A stretch of 64,000 nt of DNA from DATKYQ01 sp035528415. GTDB lineage: Bacteria; Myxococcota; B64-G9. Below the pieces are notes generated by a model that saw only the letters and a program-made list of their open reading frames with translations, ran no database searches and had not been told where the DNA came from. This document shows positions 51,688 through 59,836 of this stretch, piece after piece (the stretch's first letter is position 1; each line of letters opens with the position of its first letter). The translations under genes and the position numbers were made by a program. Where the stretch lies: the NCBI GenBank assembly GCA_035528415.1, contig DATKYQ010000002.1:1-64000 (forward strand). The letters run 5' to 3'.

Positions 51688-52943
51688 ACGGCATCTTGAC
51701 CCTGGCGTTCAAAGATCTGCGTCTGCTGTGGCGCGATCGCTTCGGCATGTTCTGGGTGTTTGCCTTCCCGCTGATCATGGCGCTGCTCTTCGGCTCGCTC
51801 TACTCGGGCGGCGGCGGCGCGCAGAACATCAAGATCGGCGTCATCGACCAGGATCAAACACCGCGCTCGGGCTCCTACGTCGAGAGACTGGAGAAAACGG
51901 ATGCATTGAAGGTCGAGCGCCTGCCGCTCGACCAGGCGCGCCGGAAAGTGCGTCAAGGAGATCTCTCGGCTTACGTGCTTCTGGAGAAGGGCTTCGGCGA
52001 GCTGAGCTTCGGAGGCAGCCGGGGTCTGCCGCTGCAGATGGGGGTCGATCCGTCAAAGTCGTCGGCCCGGGCTTACCTGCAGGGAATTCTGGTGCAGAAG
52101 TGGTTCGAGTCGCTGCAGGACGTGTTTGCCGAGCCCGAGAGCATGCGCAAACTCGTGCGCAAGGGATTGACAGATGTCGACGAGTCGCCGGATGTCTCGG
52201 CTGAACAGCGGCTGGTGCTAAAGACGTTCATGGGCAGCGTGGACAAGTTTCTGGATCAGGTCGACTCCGACGTCTATCGCTCGGGCGAACCCCTGGGAAA
52301 CATGCAGATCAAGACCGTCTCGGTCATCAGCGACACAACCCGCCCGCGCAGCCCCTTCGATATCACCTTTCCCTCGGGCATCTTGTGGGGCCTGATTGGC
52401 TGCGCCACGGCCTTCGGCATCTCGATTGTCTCAGAGCGTAACTCGGGCACGCTCAAGCGCATCAGGCTCTCTCCGCTGGGCCGTCCGCAGATCATGGCCG
52501 GCAAGGGAGTGGCCTGCTTCATCGCCTGTCTGGCGACGGCCGCTGTGCTTTTGGTGATCGGGAAGATCTTCTTCAAGGTACAGGTCGACGATCCGTTCAA
52601 GGCGGCCATGGCGCTTGTAAGCGTCTCGTTGTGTTTCGTGGGCATCATGATGTTGATTTCCGTGCTTGGAAAAACCGAACGGGCCGTCTCGGGCGCCGGC
52701 TGGGCCGTGTTGCTGGTGATGGCCATGTTCGGCGGCTGCATGATGCCGCTGGCTTTCATGCCGGGTTGGATGCAGGCCATCAGCAACCTGAGCCCGGTCA
52801 AGTGGGGTGTATTGGCCATCGAGGGGGCCGTCTGGCGCCAGTTCAGCTACACAGAGATGCTGCCCGCCTGCGGCGTCCTGGTCGGAGTCGGGGCGCTCTT
52901 TTTCGCAATCGGCGTCCGTCTATTCTCGCGCAACGAGGCATGA
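51684..52943 (+). CDS. ABC-2 type transporter permease
   Basis: A 419-residue membrane protein. One helix sits at the N-terminus (FWVFAFPLIMALLFGSL). A periplasmic domain of about 180 residues follows. Five or so helices fill the last 200 residues (FPSGILWGLIGCATAFGISI, VACFIACLATAAVLLVIG, VLLVMAMFGGCMMPLAFMPG, GVLVGVGALFFAIGVRLF). This matches ABC-2 exporters. It partners the upstream ATPase. Its start overlaps the ATPase stop. Substrate unknown. Confidence 0.92.
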   Translation: MNGILTLAFKDLRLLWRDRFGMFWVFAFPLIMALLFGSLYSGGGGAQNIKIGVIDQDQTPRSGSYVERLEKTDALKVERLPLDQARRKVRQGDLSAYVLLEKGFGELSFGGSRGLPLQMGVDPSKSSARAYLQGILVQKWFESLQDVFAEPESMRKLVRKGLTDVDESPDVSAEQRLVLKTFMGSVDKFLDQVDSDVYRSGEPLGNMQIKTVSVISDTTRPRSPFDITFPSGILWGLIGCATAFGISIVSERNSGTLKRIRLSPLGRPQIMAGKGVACFIACLATAAVLLVIGKIFFKVQVDDPFKAAMALVSVSLCFVGIMMLISVLGKTERAVSGAGWAVLLVMAMFGGCMMPLAFMPGWMQAISNLSPVKWGVLAIEGAVWRQFSYTEMLPACGVLVGVGALFFAIGVRLFSRNEA

Positions 52944-52983
52944 TTTGGTCGCGTCACGGCTATGTTCTGAGGTAAAAAACAAC

Positions 52984-53019
52984 TAGACAGAAAATACACA
53001 ATATTGTATATTTACTGTC
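52984..53019 (+). promoter_or_regulatory. AbiE promoter covered by a 34-base inverted-repeat operator
   Basis: TAGACA (52984-52989) and TATATT (53007-53012) are exactly 17 bases apart and give a start near the ATG, so the mRNA may be leaderless. Arms GACAGAAAATACAC (52986-52999) and GTATATTTACTGTC (53006-53019) are inverted with 12 of 14 matches and span both boxes. AbiEi antitoxins are known to repress their own promoters through such repeats. No ribosome site is visible. Confidence 0.7.
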
Positions 53020-53022
53020 GAT

Positions 53023-53619
53023 ATGAAAAATGACTTTAATGACAGCCTGTTGGTGTCTGACTTTGATGAAACGCTGGGCGGCGTGTTTATCATTTCCGAT
53101 TTGGCAAACATGTTCGCTGAAGTCCATCGAACTGCTCTGTACCGACGAATAGATCGCCTGGTGGAACTCGGAATTCTATCTCGATTCTCCCGTGGAATAT
53201 ACATATCCAAGAACTATCAACGCGAAATCTTGTGTCAGAAACTAGCCCCGGATTCATACATCAGCTTTGGTAATATTCTTGCGGATGCGCTTGTCATTGG
53301 CAGCAGGCCGGACTACCGGGTGGATGCCGTGAAAATCGGCAAGACGCGGGTTTACACCGACGGGAGACTGAGTATTCGCCAGTTCGGCTGCACAAAGCAT
53401 GTCTTCTTCGGGTATTCGAGAATACAGGGGGTTCAAAAAGCAAGCCCGGAAAAGGCCTTCTTGGACACCCTCTATTTTTACCAACATGGAGCGAGATTCC
53501 ATTTTGACATATACTCGGATGTGAACATGGATCTGCTAGATGGGAAAAAGTTGGCAGACTACCTTACTCGTTATTCAAACCCAAAGTTCGTACGATTCGC
53601 CACGAGGTTTGTCGGATGA
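53023..53619 (+). CDS. abiEi: AbiEi-type antitoxin / transcriptional regulator
   Basis: A 198-residue protein of a type IV toxin-antitoxin system. The first 70 residues look like a winged-helix DNA-binding domain (ALYRRIDRLVELGILSRFSR, then GIYISKNY). The remainder contains the AbiEi C-terminal pattern (LSIRQFGCTKHVFFGYSRIQ and ASPEKAFLDTLYF). AbiEi neutralises the AbiEii toxin and represses the operon. The gene has AT-richer DNA than its neighbours: 25 GC in the 60 bases from 53221, against 44 in the 60 from 52681. It overlaps the toxin gene by four bases (ATGA). Confidence 0.85.
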   Translation: MKNDFNDSLLVSDFDETLGGVFIISDLANMFAEVHRTALYRRIDRLVELGILSRFSRGIYISKNYQREILCQKLAPDSYISFGNILADALVIGSRPDYRVDAVKIGKTRVYTDGRLSIRQFGCTKHVFFGYSRIQGVQKASPEKAFLDTLYFYQHGARFHFDIYSDVNMDLLDGKKLADYLTRYSNPKFVRFATRFVG

Positions 53620-54356
53620 CTCCCAGCCGAACTACGAATATGAGCGTCCATGAATTCATGATCTGGGTGATGCACCGTTTTTCCGAAGTCTTTCGCGAGC
53701 ATGCCGTTCTCAAGGGTGGGATGCAACTGATGCTTTTGAGTAGCGAGCGAGCGACAAACGATCTGGATTATGTCTTCGTGCCTTTCACGTCCAAGAAAGA
53801 CATCGCCGCGCGCATCGAAGAAGTACTCGTGCAATTACCCGATGCGAGGGTGCGGGCAAGCCTGCACTCCAGCAGTGGAAGATTTCTGGTTACCCTAGGC
53901 GAGACCAGCGTGCAAATCGAGTTCAATGTATCGACCGATGTACCCACTGAACCGCTGACCACGGAACTCTTGGCCCGCAAGGCCGGGGTCTTGCCACGGG
54001 TAATTCGCGTCATGAGCAAGGATGTCGCCATGGCGAACAAGCTGGCGGCATGGAATGAGCGCCGCCTTGCCCGTGATCTCTATGATATCTACTACTGGTA
54101 TGCCCATCTGGATGTGCTGCCCGACCAGGATGCGCTAAACAGCAGACTGGCGAAAATCTCCTCTCGTTTGCCCAAGTTCAAGAACCTCAAACACATGAGC
54201 CAGGCCGAATTCTGGAAGGTTTTTCAAAATGAAGTTCATAACCTGGATGAAAAGGATTTTCTCGTGCAACTGGGCCCCCTGCTCCCAGCCCATCGTCTGG
54301 AGGGACTGATGCCCGTACTCAAGGTCAAGCTTTCCGAGCTGGCATATCGATACTAA
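53616..54356 (+). CDS. abiEii: AbiEii/AbiGii-type nucleotidyltransferase toxin
   Basis: A 246-residue toxin. Nucleotidyltransferase motifs are visible: LKGGMQLMLL and the RATNDLDYVF block, whose Asp pair binds metal. A conserved NKLAAWNERRLARDLYDIYY block follows. Family members transfer nucleotides to cellular targets such as tRNA and cause growth arrest or abortive phage infection. The ATG overlaps the antitoxin stop. The catalytic residues appear intact, so the toxin is probably active. The AT-rich DNA suggests acquisition from elsewhere. Confidence 0.87.
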   Translation: MTPSRTTNMSVHEFMIWVMHRFSEVFREHAVLKGGMQLMLLSSERATNDLDYVFVPFTSKKDIAARIEEVLVQLPDARVRASLHSSSGRFLVTLGETSVQIEFNVSTDVPTEPLTTELLARKAGVLPRVIRVMSKDVAMANKLAAWNERRLARDLYDIYYWYAHLDVLPDQDALNSRLAKISSRLPKFKNLKHMSQAEFWKVFQNEVHNLDEKDFLVQLGPLLPAHRLEGLMPVLKVKLSELAYRY

Positions 54357-54447
54357 ACACCTGTATCGGCAAATACGTTTTTTCTCGACTGGCGCGGCCG
54401 GAGATGTTAATTATCGCCATCCTGTCGATCGGGAAGCGGGAGGCATC

Positions 54448-55540
54448 ATGTTCAGAGAGATCGTAGAGCGCCTGAAAAGTCTCCAGGAGAGACTGGTTGC
54501 GCTCAGGGGGCCTCTTTGACGTCGCCGGCAAGCAGGCGCGCGTCGCGGTCATAGACAAGGAGATGGAGCAGGCTTCCTTCTGGGACAACCCCAAGCGGGC
54601 CGGGGAGATCCAGAAAGAGCGGGCGGATCTGCTTGATACCGTCGAGAAATTTCTGGGCGCCGAGAAGAAGGTAACCGAGGGACTAGAGCTTTGCGAGCTG
54701 GCCGCGGCCGAGGAGGACGCCGAGATGGGCCGCGAGCTCGAGAGAGATCTTGCGACGATTGAGAAGAAAGTGCGTGCCATGGAGCTTGCCCGCATGCTCA
54801 CGGGGCCCAACGACCAGCGTGACGCCTTCGTCAGCATCAACTCCGGCGCGGGAGGCACCGAGTCTTGCGATTGGGCCAACATGCTGTTGCGCATGTACCT
54901 GCGCTACAGCGAGTCACGCGGTTGGGAGACGTCCATTACCGAATACCTGGCCGGCGACGAGGCGGGGGTCAAGTCGGTCACCTTCTCGGTAGAAGGCAAG
55001 GCCGCCTTCGGCTACCTGCGGGCCGAGGTGGGCATCCACCGCCTGGTACGCATCTCACCCTTCGACGCCGGAAAGCGCAGACACACCTCGTTCGCCAGCG
55101 TCTTCGTCTATCCCCAGGTTGATGATGATATAGAGATCGAGATCCGCGACGAGGATCTCAGGGTGGACACCTACCGCGCCTCGGGCGCCGGCGGACAGCA
55201 CGTCAACAAGACCGACTCGGCCGTGCGCTTGACGCACCTGCCGACCGGCGTAGTGGCGGCCTGCCAGAACGAGCGCAGCCAGCATCGCAACAAGGCCATG
55301 GCCATGAAGGTACTCAAAAGTCGGCTCTACGACTTGGAAATGGAAAAACGCCGCGAGATCGAGGACGCCTTGCATGCCCAGCAGAAGGAGATAGCATGGG
55401 GCTCCCAGATTCGCTCCTACGTGCTGCAACCCTACCGCATGGTCAAGGATCACCGCACCAAGCACGAGACCGGAAACGTCGACCGGGTGCTCGACGGTGA
55501 TCTCGACGATTTCATCGAGACCTACTTGCTCCAGGAGTAA
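54448..55540 (+). CDS. prfB: Peptide chain release factor 2, programmed +1 frameshift
   Basis: Release factor for UGA and UAA. The first frame starts at ATG 54448 (GGGAGG before it) and codes 23 residues ending LRGPL, then hits in-frame TGA at 54517. Reading shifts +1 so that GAC at 54518 follows CTT, giving a 363-residue protein. GGQ is in SGAGGQHVNKT, and the SPF motif for stop recognition is in RISPFDAGKRRH. The low-UGA feedback site is typical: at low RF2 ribosomes pause and shift. This is normal recoding, not a pseudogene. Confidence 0.96.
54505..54520 (+). promoter_or_regulatory. prfB recoding (+1 frameshift) site
   Basis: AGGGGGCCTCTTTGAC contains the internal Shine-Dalgarno AGGGGG (54505-54510), the slippery CTT (54514-54516), the in-frame TGA and the following C. 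This matches the classical prfB frameshift signal. Confidence 0.96.
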
Positions 55541-55642
55541 CTTCGATCCGTAAACGGAATCATTTGGCTCTCCCGGTTGTTGTGGACGGGTACACCGGCA
55601 GTTCGCAGACCGTTACAGGTGCCCGAGATAGCGGGTTTTTCC

Positions 55643-55671
55643 TTGACCGGCTGTCCGGGATGGGCTATCTT
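55643..55671 (+). promoter_or_regulatory. Sigma-70 promoter of lysS
   Basis: TTGACC (55643-55648) and TATCTT (55666-55671) have 17-base spacing. The expected start near 55678 leaves about 50 bases before ATG 55729. The region 55541-55642 shows no other convincing element. Confidence 0.65.
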
Positions 55672-55728
55672 ACGGCGATTTTGTGCCTGTAAAAACGCTT
55701 GGGAATCAATAGGTTATCCGGGAGAAGA

Positions 55729-57204
55729 ATGGAAGATCAAGTTGCCCAGAGGCGTCGCAAGCTGGCCGAGCTGCGATCCCGGGGCATTGCCCCCTATCCC
55801 AACGATTTCAACCCGGACTTTCTGGCGGCGGATGTCATTGCACGCTGCGGCGATCTCGATGGCGAGGGCCTTGAGCGGCTCGATACGAGCTTTTCGCTGG
55901 CCGGGCGGGTGATGGCCTTGCGCTCGTTCGGCAAGGCCGCCTTCCTGAAGATCGGCGATCGCTCCGGGCTGATCCAGGTCTATGCCCAGAAAGACGCGCT
56001 GGGTGACGAGGCATACGAGATATTCGCAAAGTTCATCGAGGTTGGGGACATAGTCGGCGTGCGCGGCAAGTCCATGCGCACGCGCACCGGAGAACTGACC
56101 ATCGGGGCCGATGTGCTGCGCCTGCTTTCTAAAAGCGTGCGTCCCTTGCCGGAGAAGTGGCACGGCCTGCGCGATATCGAGATACGCTACCGGCGCCGCT
56201 ACCTCGACCTGATAGTCAACCGCGAAGTGGCCCAGCTGTTCGTCCTGCGCGCCGGGATCCTCAAGTTCATGCGAGCGTTTTTCGACGCGCGGGGATTTTT
56301 AGAGGTGGAGACACCCATGATGCACCCCCTGGCCGGCGGTGCCACGGCCAGGCCTTTCGTCACTCACCACAACGCCCTGGACATGGATCTCTACATGCGT
56401 GTGGCCCCCGAGCTATATCTCAAGCGCCTGCTGGTCGGAGGGCTCGAGCGGGTCTACGAGCTGAACCGCTGCTTCCGCAACGAGGGTATCTCCACCCAGC
56501 ACAATCCCGAGTTCTCCATGCTCGAGTTCTACCAGGCATATGCCACCTACACCGACCTGATGGAGCTGACAGAGGAGCTGCTCGGCTCGCTGGCCGAGGA
56601 TATCGTACACACCCGGTGCTTGAGCTACCAGGGCGTGGAGGTCAGTCTAGAGACGCCGTTTGAGCGCATGACGGTCAAGGGCGGCTTGGCAGCGGCACTT
56701 GGGGTCGACCAGGCGCGCCTTGACGAGCCCGCTTTTCTTGCGCAAACCGCGGACAGGCTCGGAATCACCGTCGAGCCCGGCACGCCGGCAGGGCAATTGC
56801 TGATGGCATTGTTCGAAGAGAAGGTCGAGACCAGCCTGATCCAGCCGACTTTCGTCCATGATTTCCCGCTGGCCGTGTCGCCCCTCTCCCGTAAGAAAGA
56901 CGGGCAGCCGGATCTGGTGGATCGTTTCGAACTCTACATCGCCGGCCGCGAGATGGCCAACGCCTTTTCAGAACTGAACGATCCGGACGATCAACGCGAA
57001 CGCTTCGCCGCGCAGATGGAGGCCAAGGCCAGGGGTGACCAGGAGGCCATGCCCTACGACGAGGACTATGTCGAGGCCCTGGAGTACGGCATGCCGCCGG
57101 CGGGGGGCGAAGGAATCGGCATCGATCGCCTGGTAATGCTTTTTACGGATGCACCTTCCATCAGGGACGTGATCCTGTTTCCCCTTTTGAGGCCCCGGCA
57201 GTAG
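55729..57204 (+). CDS. lysS: Lysyl-tRNA synthetase, class II
   Basis: A 491-residue enzyme charging tRNA-Lys. An N-terminal OB-fold (about residues 50-150, SLAGRVMALRSFGKAAFLKI) recognises the anticodon. Class II motifs follow: VETPMMHPLAGGATARPF (motif 1 region), CFRNEGISTQHNPEFSML (motif 2) and GIGIDRLVMLFTDAPSIRDV (motif 3). ATG 55729 has GGGAGAAGA upstream. It opens the run that leads into lolCD-bamA-skp-lpxD, which is a frequent arrangement in deltaproteobacteria. No oddities. Confidence 0.96.
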   Translation: MEDQVAQRRRKLAELRSRGIAPYPNDFNPDFLAADVIARCGDLDGEGLERLDTSFSLAGRVMALRSFGKAAFLKIGDRSGLIQVYAQKDALGDEAYEIFAKFIEVGDIVGVRGKSMRTRTGELTIGADVLRLLSKSVRPLPEKWHGLRDIEIRYRRRYLDLIVNREVAQLFVLRAGILKFMRAFFDARGFLEVETPMMHPLAGGATARPFVTHHNALDMDLYMRVAPELYLKRLLVGGLERVYELNRCFRNEGISTQHNPEFSMLEFYQAYATYTDLMELTEELLGSLAEDIVHTRCLSYQGVEVSLETPFERMTVKGGLAAALGVDQARLDEPAFLAQTADRLGITVEPGTPAGQLLMALFEEKVETSLIQPTFVHDFPLAVSPLSRKKDGQPDLVDRFELYIAGREMANAFSELNDPDDQRERFAAQMEAKARGDQEAMPYDEDYVEALEYGMPPAGGEGIGIDRLVMLFTDAPSIRDVILFPLLRPRQ

Positions 57205-57254
57205 ACGGCGGCGAGCAAGAGTCGCACTCCGGCTCGCCGTGCTCGGAGGAGCAC

Positions 57255-59114
57255 TTGGAAAAGCGCCGTACCTGGAAATCGTTCTGGCTTGTCACGACGA
57301 CAGGTGTGCTTTTGACGCTGGGGTTTCTGCTGGGCGGAGAGTACCTGCTGCGGGTCGGCTGGAAGGGTGTCAACATGTCCACCGACACCATGGCCTATCT
57401 GTTTCTGGCCGGGGAAGGCATGCTGATCGGCGGTCTGCTCGGCCTGATGGTGGGCTACTATCCGTCGCTGGAAGGTCTCATCTGCAGCCTGGTAATAGTT
57501 GTGCGCTTGCTGGTCAGGGACGATTTCCAGTTGGGCCTCGATAATTTCGTCGAGGTGCTGCTCAAGTTCGAGTCGCACTTCGCCATGCTCTACCTTACGG
57601 CCTTCGTCCTGTTCTTGGCGCGCGGCGGCGGCCTGTACTACCCCTTCTTCGTCGGGATGCGTTACCTGCGCTTCAAGATGATCACCGCTATCTCCGTGGC
57701 CGGCGTGGCCCTGGGCGTTGCGGCCATGGTGGTGGTGCTGAGCGTGATGAGCGGGTTCGAGATGGATCTCAAGGACAAGATCGTCGGAACCAACGCCCAC
57801 GCCATTGTGCAGAAGCGCGGGCTGGATTTCAGCGAGTGGCCGCTGGTGATCGAGAAGGCCAAGCATACACCAGGCGTGCTGGCCGCCACCCCCTTCGTCT
57901 ACAACGAGGTGATGGTGTCTTCCGAGTTCAACATCTCCGGCGTCTTCATCAAGGGCATCGATCCGCTAAGCGCGGGAAAAGTGACAGACCTGGACAGCAG
58001 CATCGAAGAAGGCGAACTGCGGCTGCTGCTTCACCCGGAGGAGATCGACGCTTACATTGAGAAGCAGCGCCGGGCTCGCAAACTGCGGCGAGAGAAGAAA
58101 GCCTCAGAGGCCGAACAGGCCGACGGGGGAAGCGCTGCCGACAGGCCCGCCGATGGCAATGCTCATGCCGACGCAGGCGCCGAGGACCAGCCGCGCCCAA
58201 AAGAGCAAGATAAACCCGCACAGGGGAACATCGACATCATCGATAGCGTTCCCCCTGCCCATGCCGCGGGAGAGGTGCCGGCGCCGGCGCCGCTGTCGCT
58301 CGAGCAGCGGGCCGACAAGACCCCGGCGATCTTCATCGGCAAGGAGCTTCTGAAGATCCTCAAGGTGCGTCTCGGCGACCGGGTCAACATTGTCTCGCCC
58401 CTGAGCGAAGAGCTCGGGCCGAGCGGGCCGGTGCCCAGGGCGCGCTCATTCCGGGTGGCCGGCGTGTTCGTTACCGGGATGTACGAGTACGACGCCAAGT
58501 CGGTCTATATATCCTTGAAGGAAGCCCAGGGATTCTTCGGCATGGGTGATGCAGTGACCGGCGTGGCCTTGAGGTTCAATAACATCGATCGAGCGGCAGC
58601 CATCTGCAAGGAGATCATATCGACCCTGGACGGCTATCCCTACTTTACGCGGACCTGGTACCAAATGAACAAGAATCTCTTCACCGCTTTAAAGATGGAG
58701 AAGGTCGGCATGTTCATACTGGTGGTGATCGTCACCCTGGTCTCGGCCTTCGGCATCATCTCCACTTTAATCATGCTCGTCTGGGAAAAGGTCAAGGAGA
58801 TTGCCATCCTCAAGTCGATGGGCTCCACCGGGGACGGAGTGATGAAGATCTTCATGTTCGAGGGAATAACCATCGGGATGGTCGGAACCGGCCTGGGATT
58901 GTTGCTTGGCTGGGGTGTTTGCATCCTGCTCAGGCGCTTCGGGATGCAACTCGATCCGGAGGTCTACTATATAGAGAACCTGCCGGTAAACATGGACCTG
59001 TTCGAGTTCATCTTGATTGCCGGCATCGCCTTGCATATAAGCTTCATTGCGACGATCTATCCTTCGCGCCGGGCCTCACGCCTGAGCCCGGCCGAAGGAT
59101 TGCGCTATGATTGA
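57255..59114 (+). CDS. lolC: LolC/E-family lipoprotein-releasing permease with extra N-terminal membrane domain
   Basis: A 619-residue inner-membrane protein that helps move lipoproteins toward the outer membrane. The canonical LolC/E part begins near residue 131 (FFVGMRYLRFKMITAISVAG) and has four helices and a periplasmic domain. Residues 1-130 are extra, with three or four hydrophobic segments (WLVTTTGVLLTLGFLLGG and TMAYLFLAGEGMLIGGLLGL). Within the periplasmic domain, residues about 255-356 are an Ala/Glu/Pro-rich low-complexity insert. TTG 57255 is chosen because GGAGG lies five bases upstream. It partners LolD. A single fused LolC/E homodimer is likely. Confidence 0.9.
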   Translation: MEKRRTWKSFWLVTTTGVLLTLGFLLGGEYLLRVGWKGVNMSTDTMAYLFLAGEGMLIGGLLGLMVGYYPSLEGLICSLVIVVRLLVRDDFQLGLDNFVEVLLKFESHFAMLYLTAFVLFLARGGGLYYPFFVGMRYLRFKMITAISVAGVALGVAAMVVVLSVMSGFEMDLKDKIVGTNAHAIVQKRGLDFSEWPLVIEKAKHTPGVLAATPFVYNEVMVSSEFNISGVFIKGIDPLSAGKVTDLDSSIEEGELRLLLHPEEIDAYIEKQRRARKLRREKKASEAEQADGGSAADRPADGNAHADAGAEDQPRPKEQDKPAQGNIDIIDSVPPAHAAGEVPAPAPLSLEQRADKTPAIFIGKELLKILKVRLGDRVNIVSPLSEELGPSGPVPRARSFRVAGVFVTGMYEYDAKSVYISLKEAQGFFGMGDAVTGVALRFNNIDRAAAICKEIISTLDGYPYFTRTWYQMNKNLFTALKMEKVGMFILVVIVTLVSAFGIISTLIMLVWEKVKEIAILKSMGSTGDGVMKIFMFEGITIGMVGTGLGLLLGWGVCILLRRFGMQLDPEVYYIENLPVNMDLFEFILIAGIALHISFIATIYPSRRASRLSPAEGLRYD

Positions 59115-59125
59115 GGGGTTGAGTC

Positions 59126-59836
59126 TTGAAAACCCTTGTTGAAGTGGATGGCCTGGCAAAGAGTTACCAGCTAGGTGGAAAAATCATCGAGGTGCTGAAA
59201 AACATCCGATTCTCGGTGAGCTCCGAGGAGATGGTTGCAGTGCTGGGACCCTCGGGCGCCGGCAAGAGCACCTTGCTGCACATCCTGGGGACGCTCGACA
59301 CTCCTGACGCGGGCAGGCTGTCGATCGACGGCCGCGACATGAGCAGGCTTTCGCCCGACGCCTTGGCGTCTTTCAGAAACAAGATGATAGGTTTCGTCTT
59401 CCAGTTTCATCACCTGTTGCCCGAGTTCACGGCCCTCGAAAACACTATGATGCCGGCGCTCGTTCAGCGAACCGGGCGCCGGCAGGCGGCCGGCATGGCC
59501 CGCGACATCCTGGAACAGGTCGGCCTCAGCCGGCGACTGAATCACAGACCGGTGGAGCTATCGGGCGGCGAGCGGCAACGAGTGGCACTGGCCCGGGCAC
59601 TCGTCTTGAAGCCACGCTTGCTGTTGGCTGACGAACCCACCGGCAACCTTGACGAGAAGACAGGCGAGGGTATCAATGAACTGCTGTTTGATCTCAACCG
59701 CAGGCTGGGAATGACCACCGTAATCGTGACCCACAATCCCAAGCTGGCTGCCGGGTTGAACAGGAGTTTACGCTTGCTGGACGGCCGGATAATCGAGCAT
59801 GATGCCGGGGTGGGCGAAGGGAAGGAACTGCAATGA
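59126..59836 (+). CDS. lolD: LolD lipoprotein-releasing ATPase
   Basis: A 236-residue ABC ATPase. Walker A is AVLGPSGAGKSTLLH. The Lol-type FVFQFHHLLPEFTALEN block is followed by signature LSGGERQRVALARALV and Walker B LLLADEPTGNLD, with the H-loop His in VTHNPK. TTG 59126 gives MKTLVEVDG; GAGGGG is upstream. It pairs with LolC for lipoprotein release, feeding the many lipoproteins here. The stop overlaps bamA as ATGA. Confidence 0.95.
   Translation: MKTLVEVDGLAKSYQLGGKIIEVLKNIRFSVSSEEMVAVLGPSGAGKSTLLHILGTLDTPDAGRLSIDGRDMSRLSPDALASFRNKMIGFVFQFHHLLPEFTALENTMMPALVQRTGRRQAAGMARDILEQVGLSRRLNHRPVELSGGERQRVALARALVLKPRLLLADEPTGNLDEKTGEGINELLFDLNRRLGMTTVIVTHNPKLAAGLNRSLRLLDGRIIEHDAGVGEGKELQ

Noticed and set aside
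50785..52943. The ABC pair as part of the AbiE islet
   Set aside because: The pair has GC-rich DNA like the rest of the window, and the AT-rich stretch begins only after its stop codon.
54448..54519. prfB as a pseudogene or sequencing error because of the in-frame TGA
   Set aside because: The TGA lies in the exact programmed frameshift signal, with the internal Shine-Dalgarno in place.
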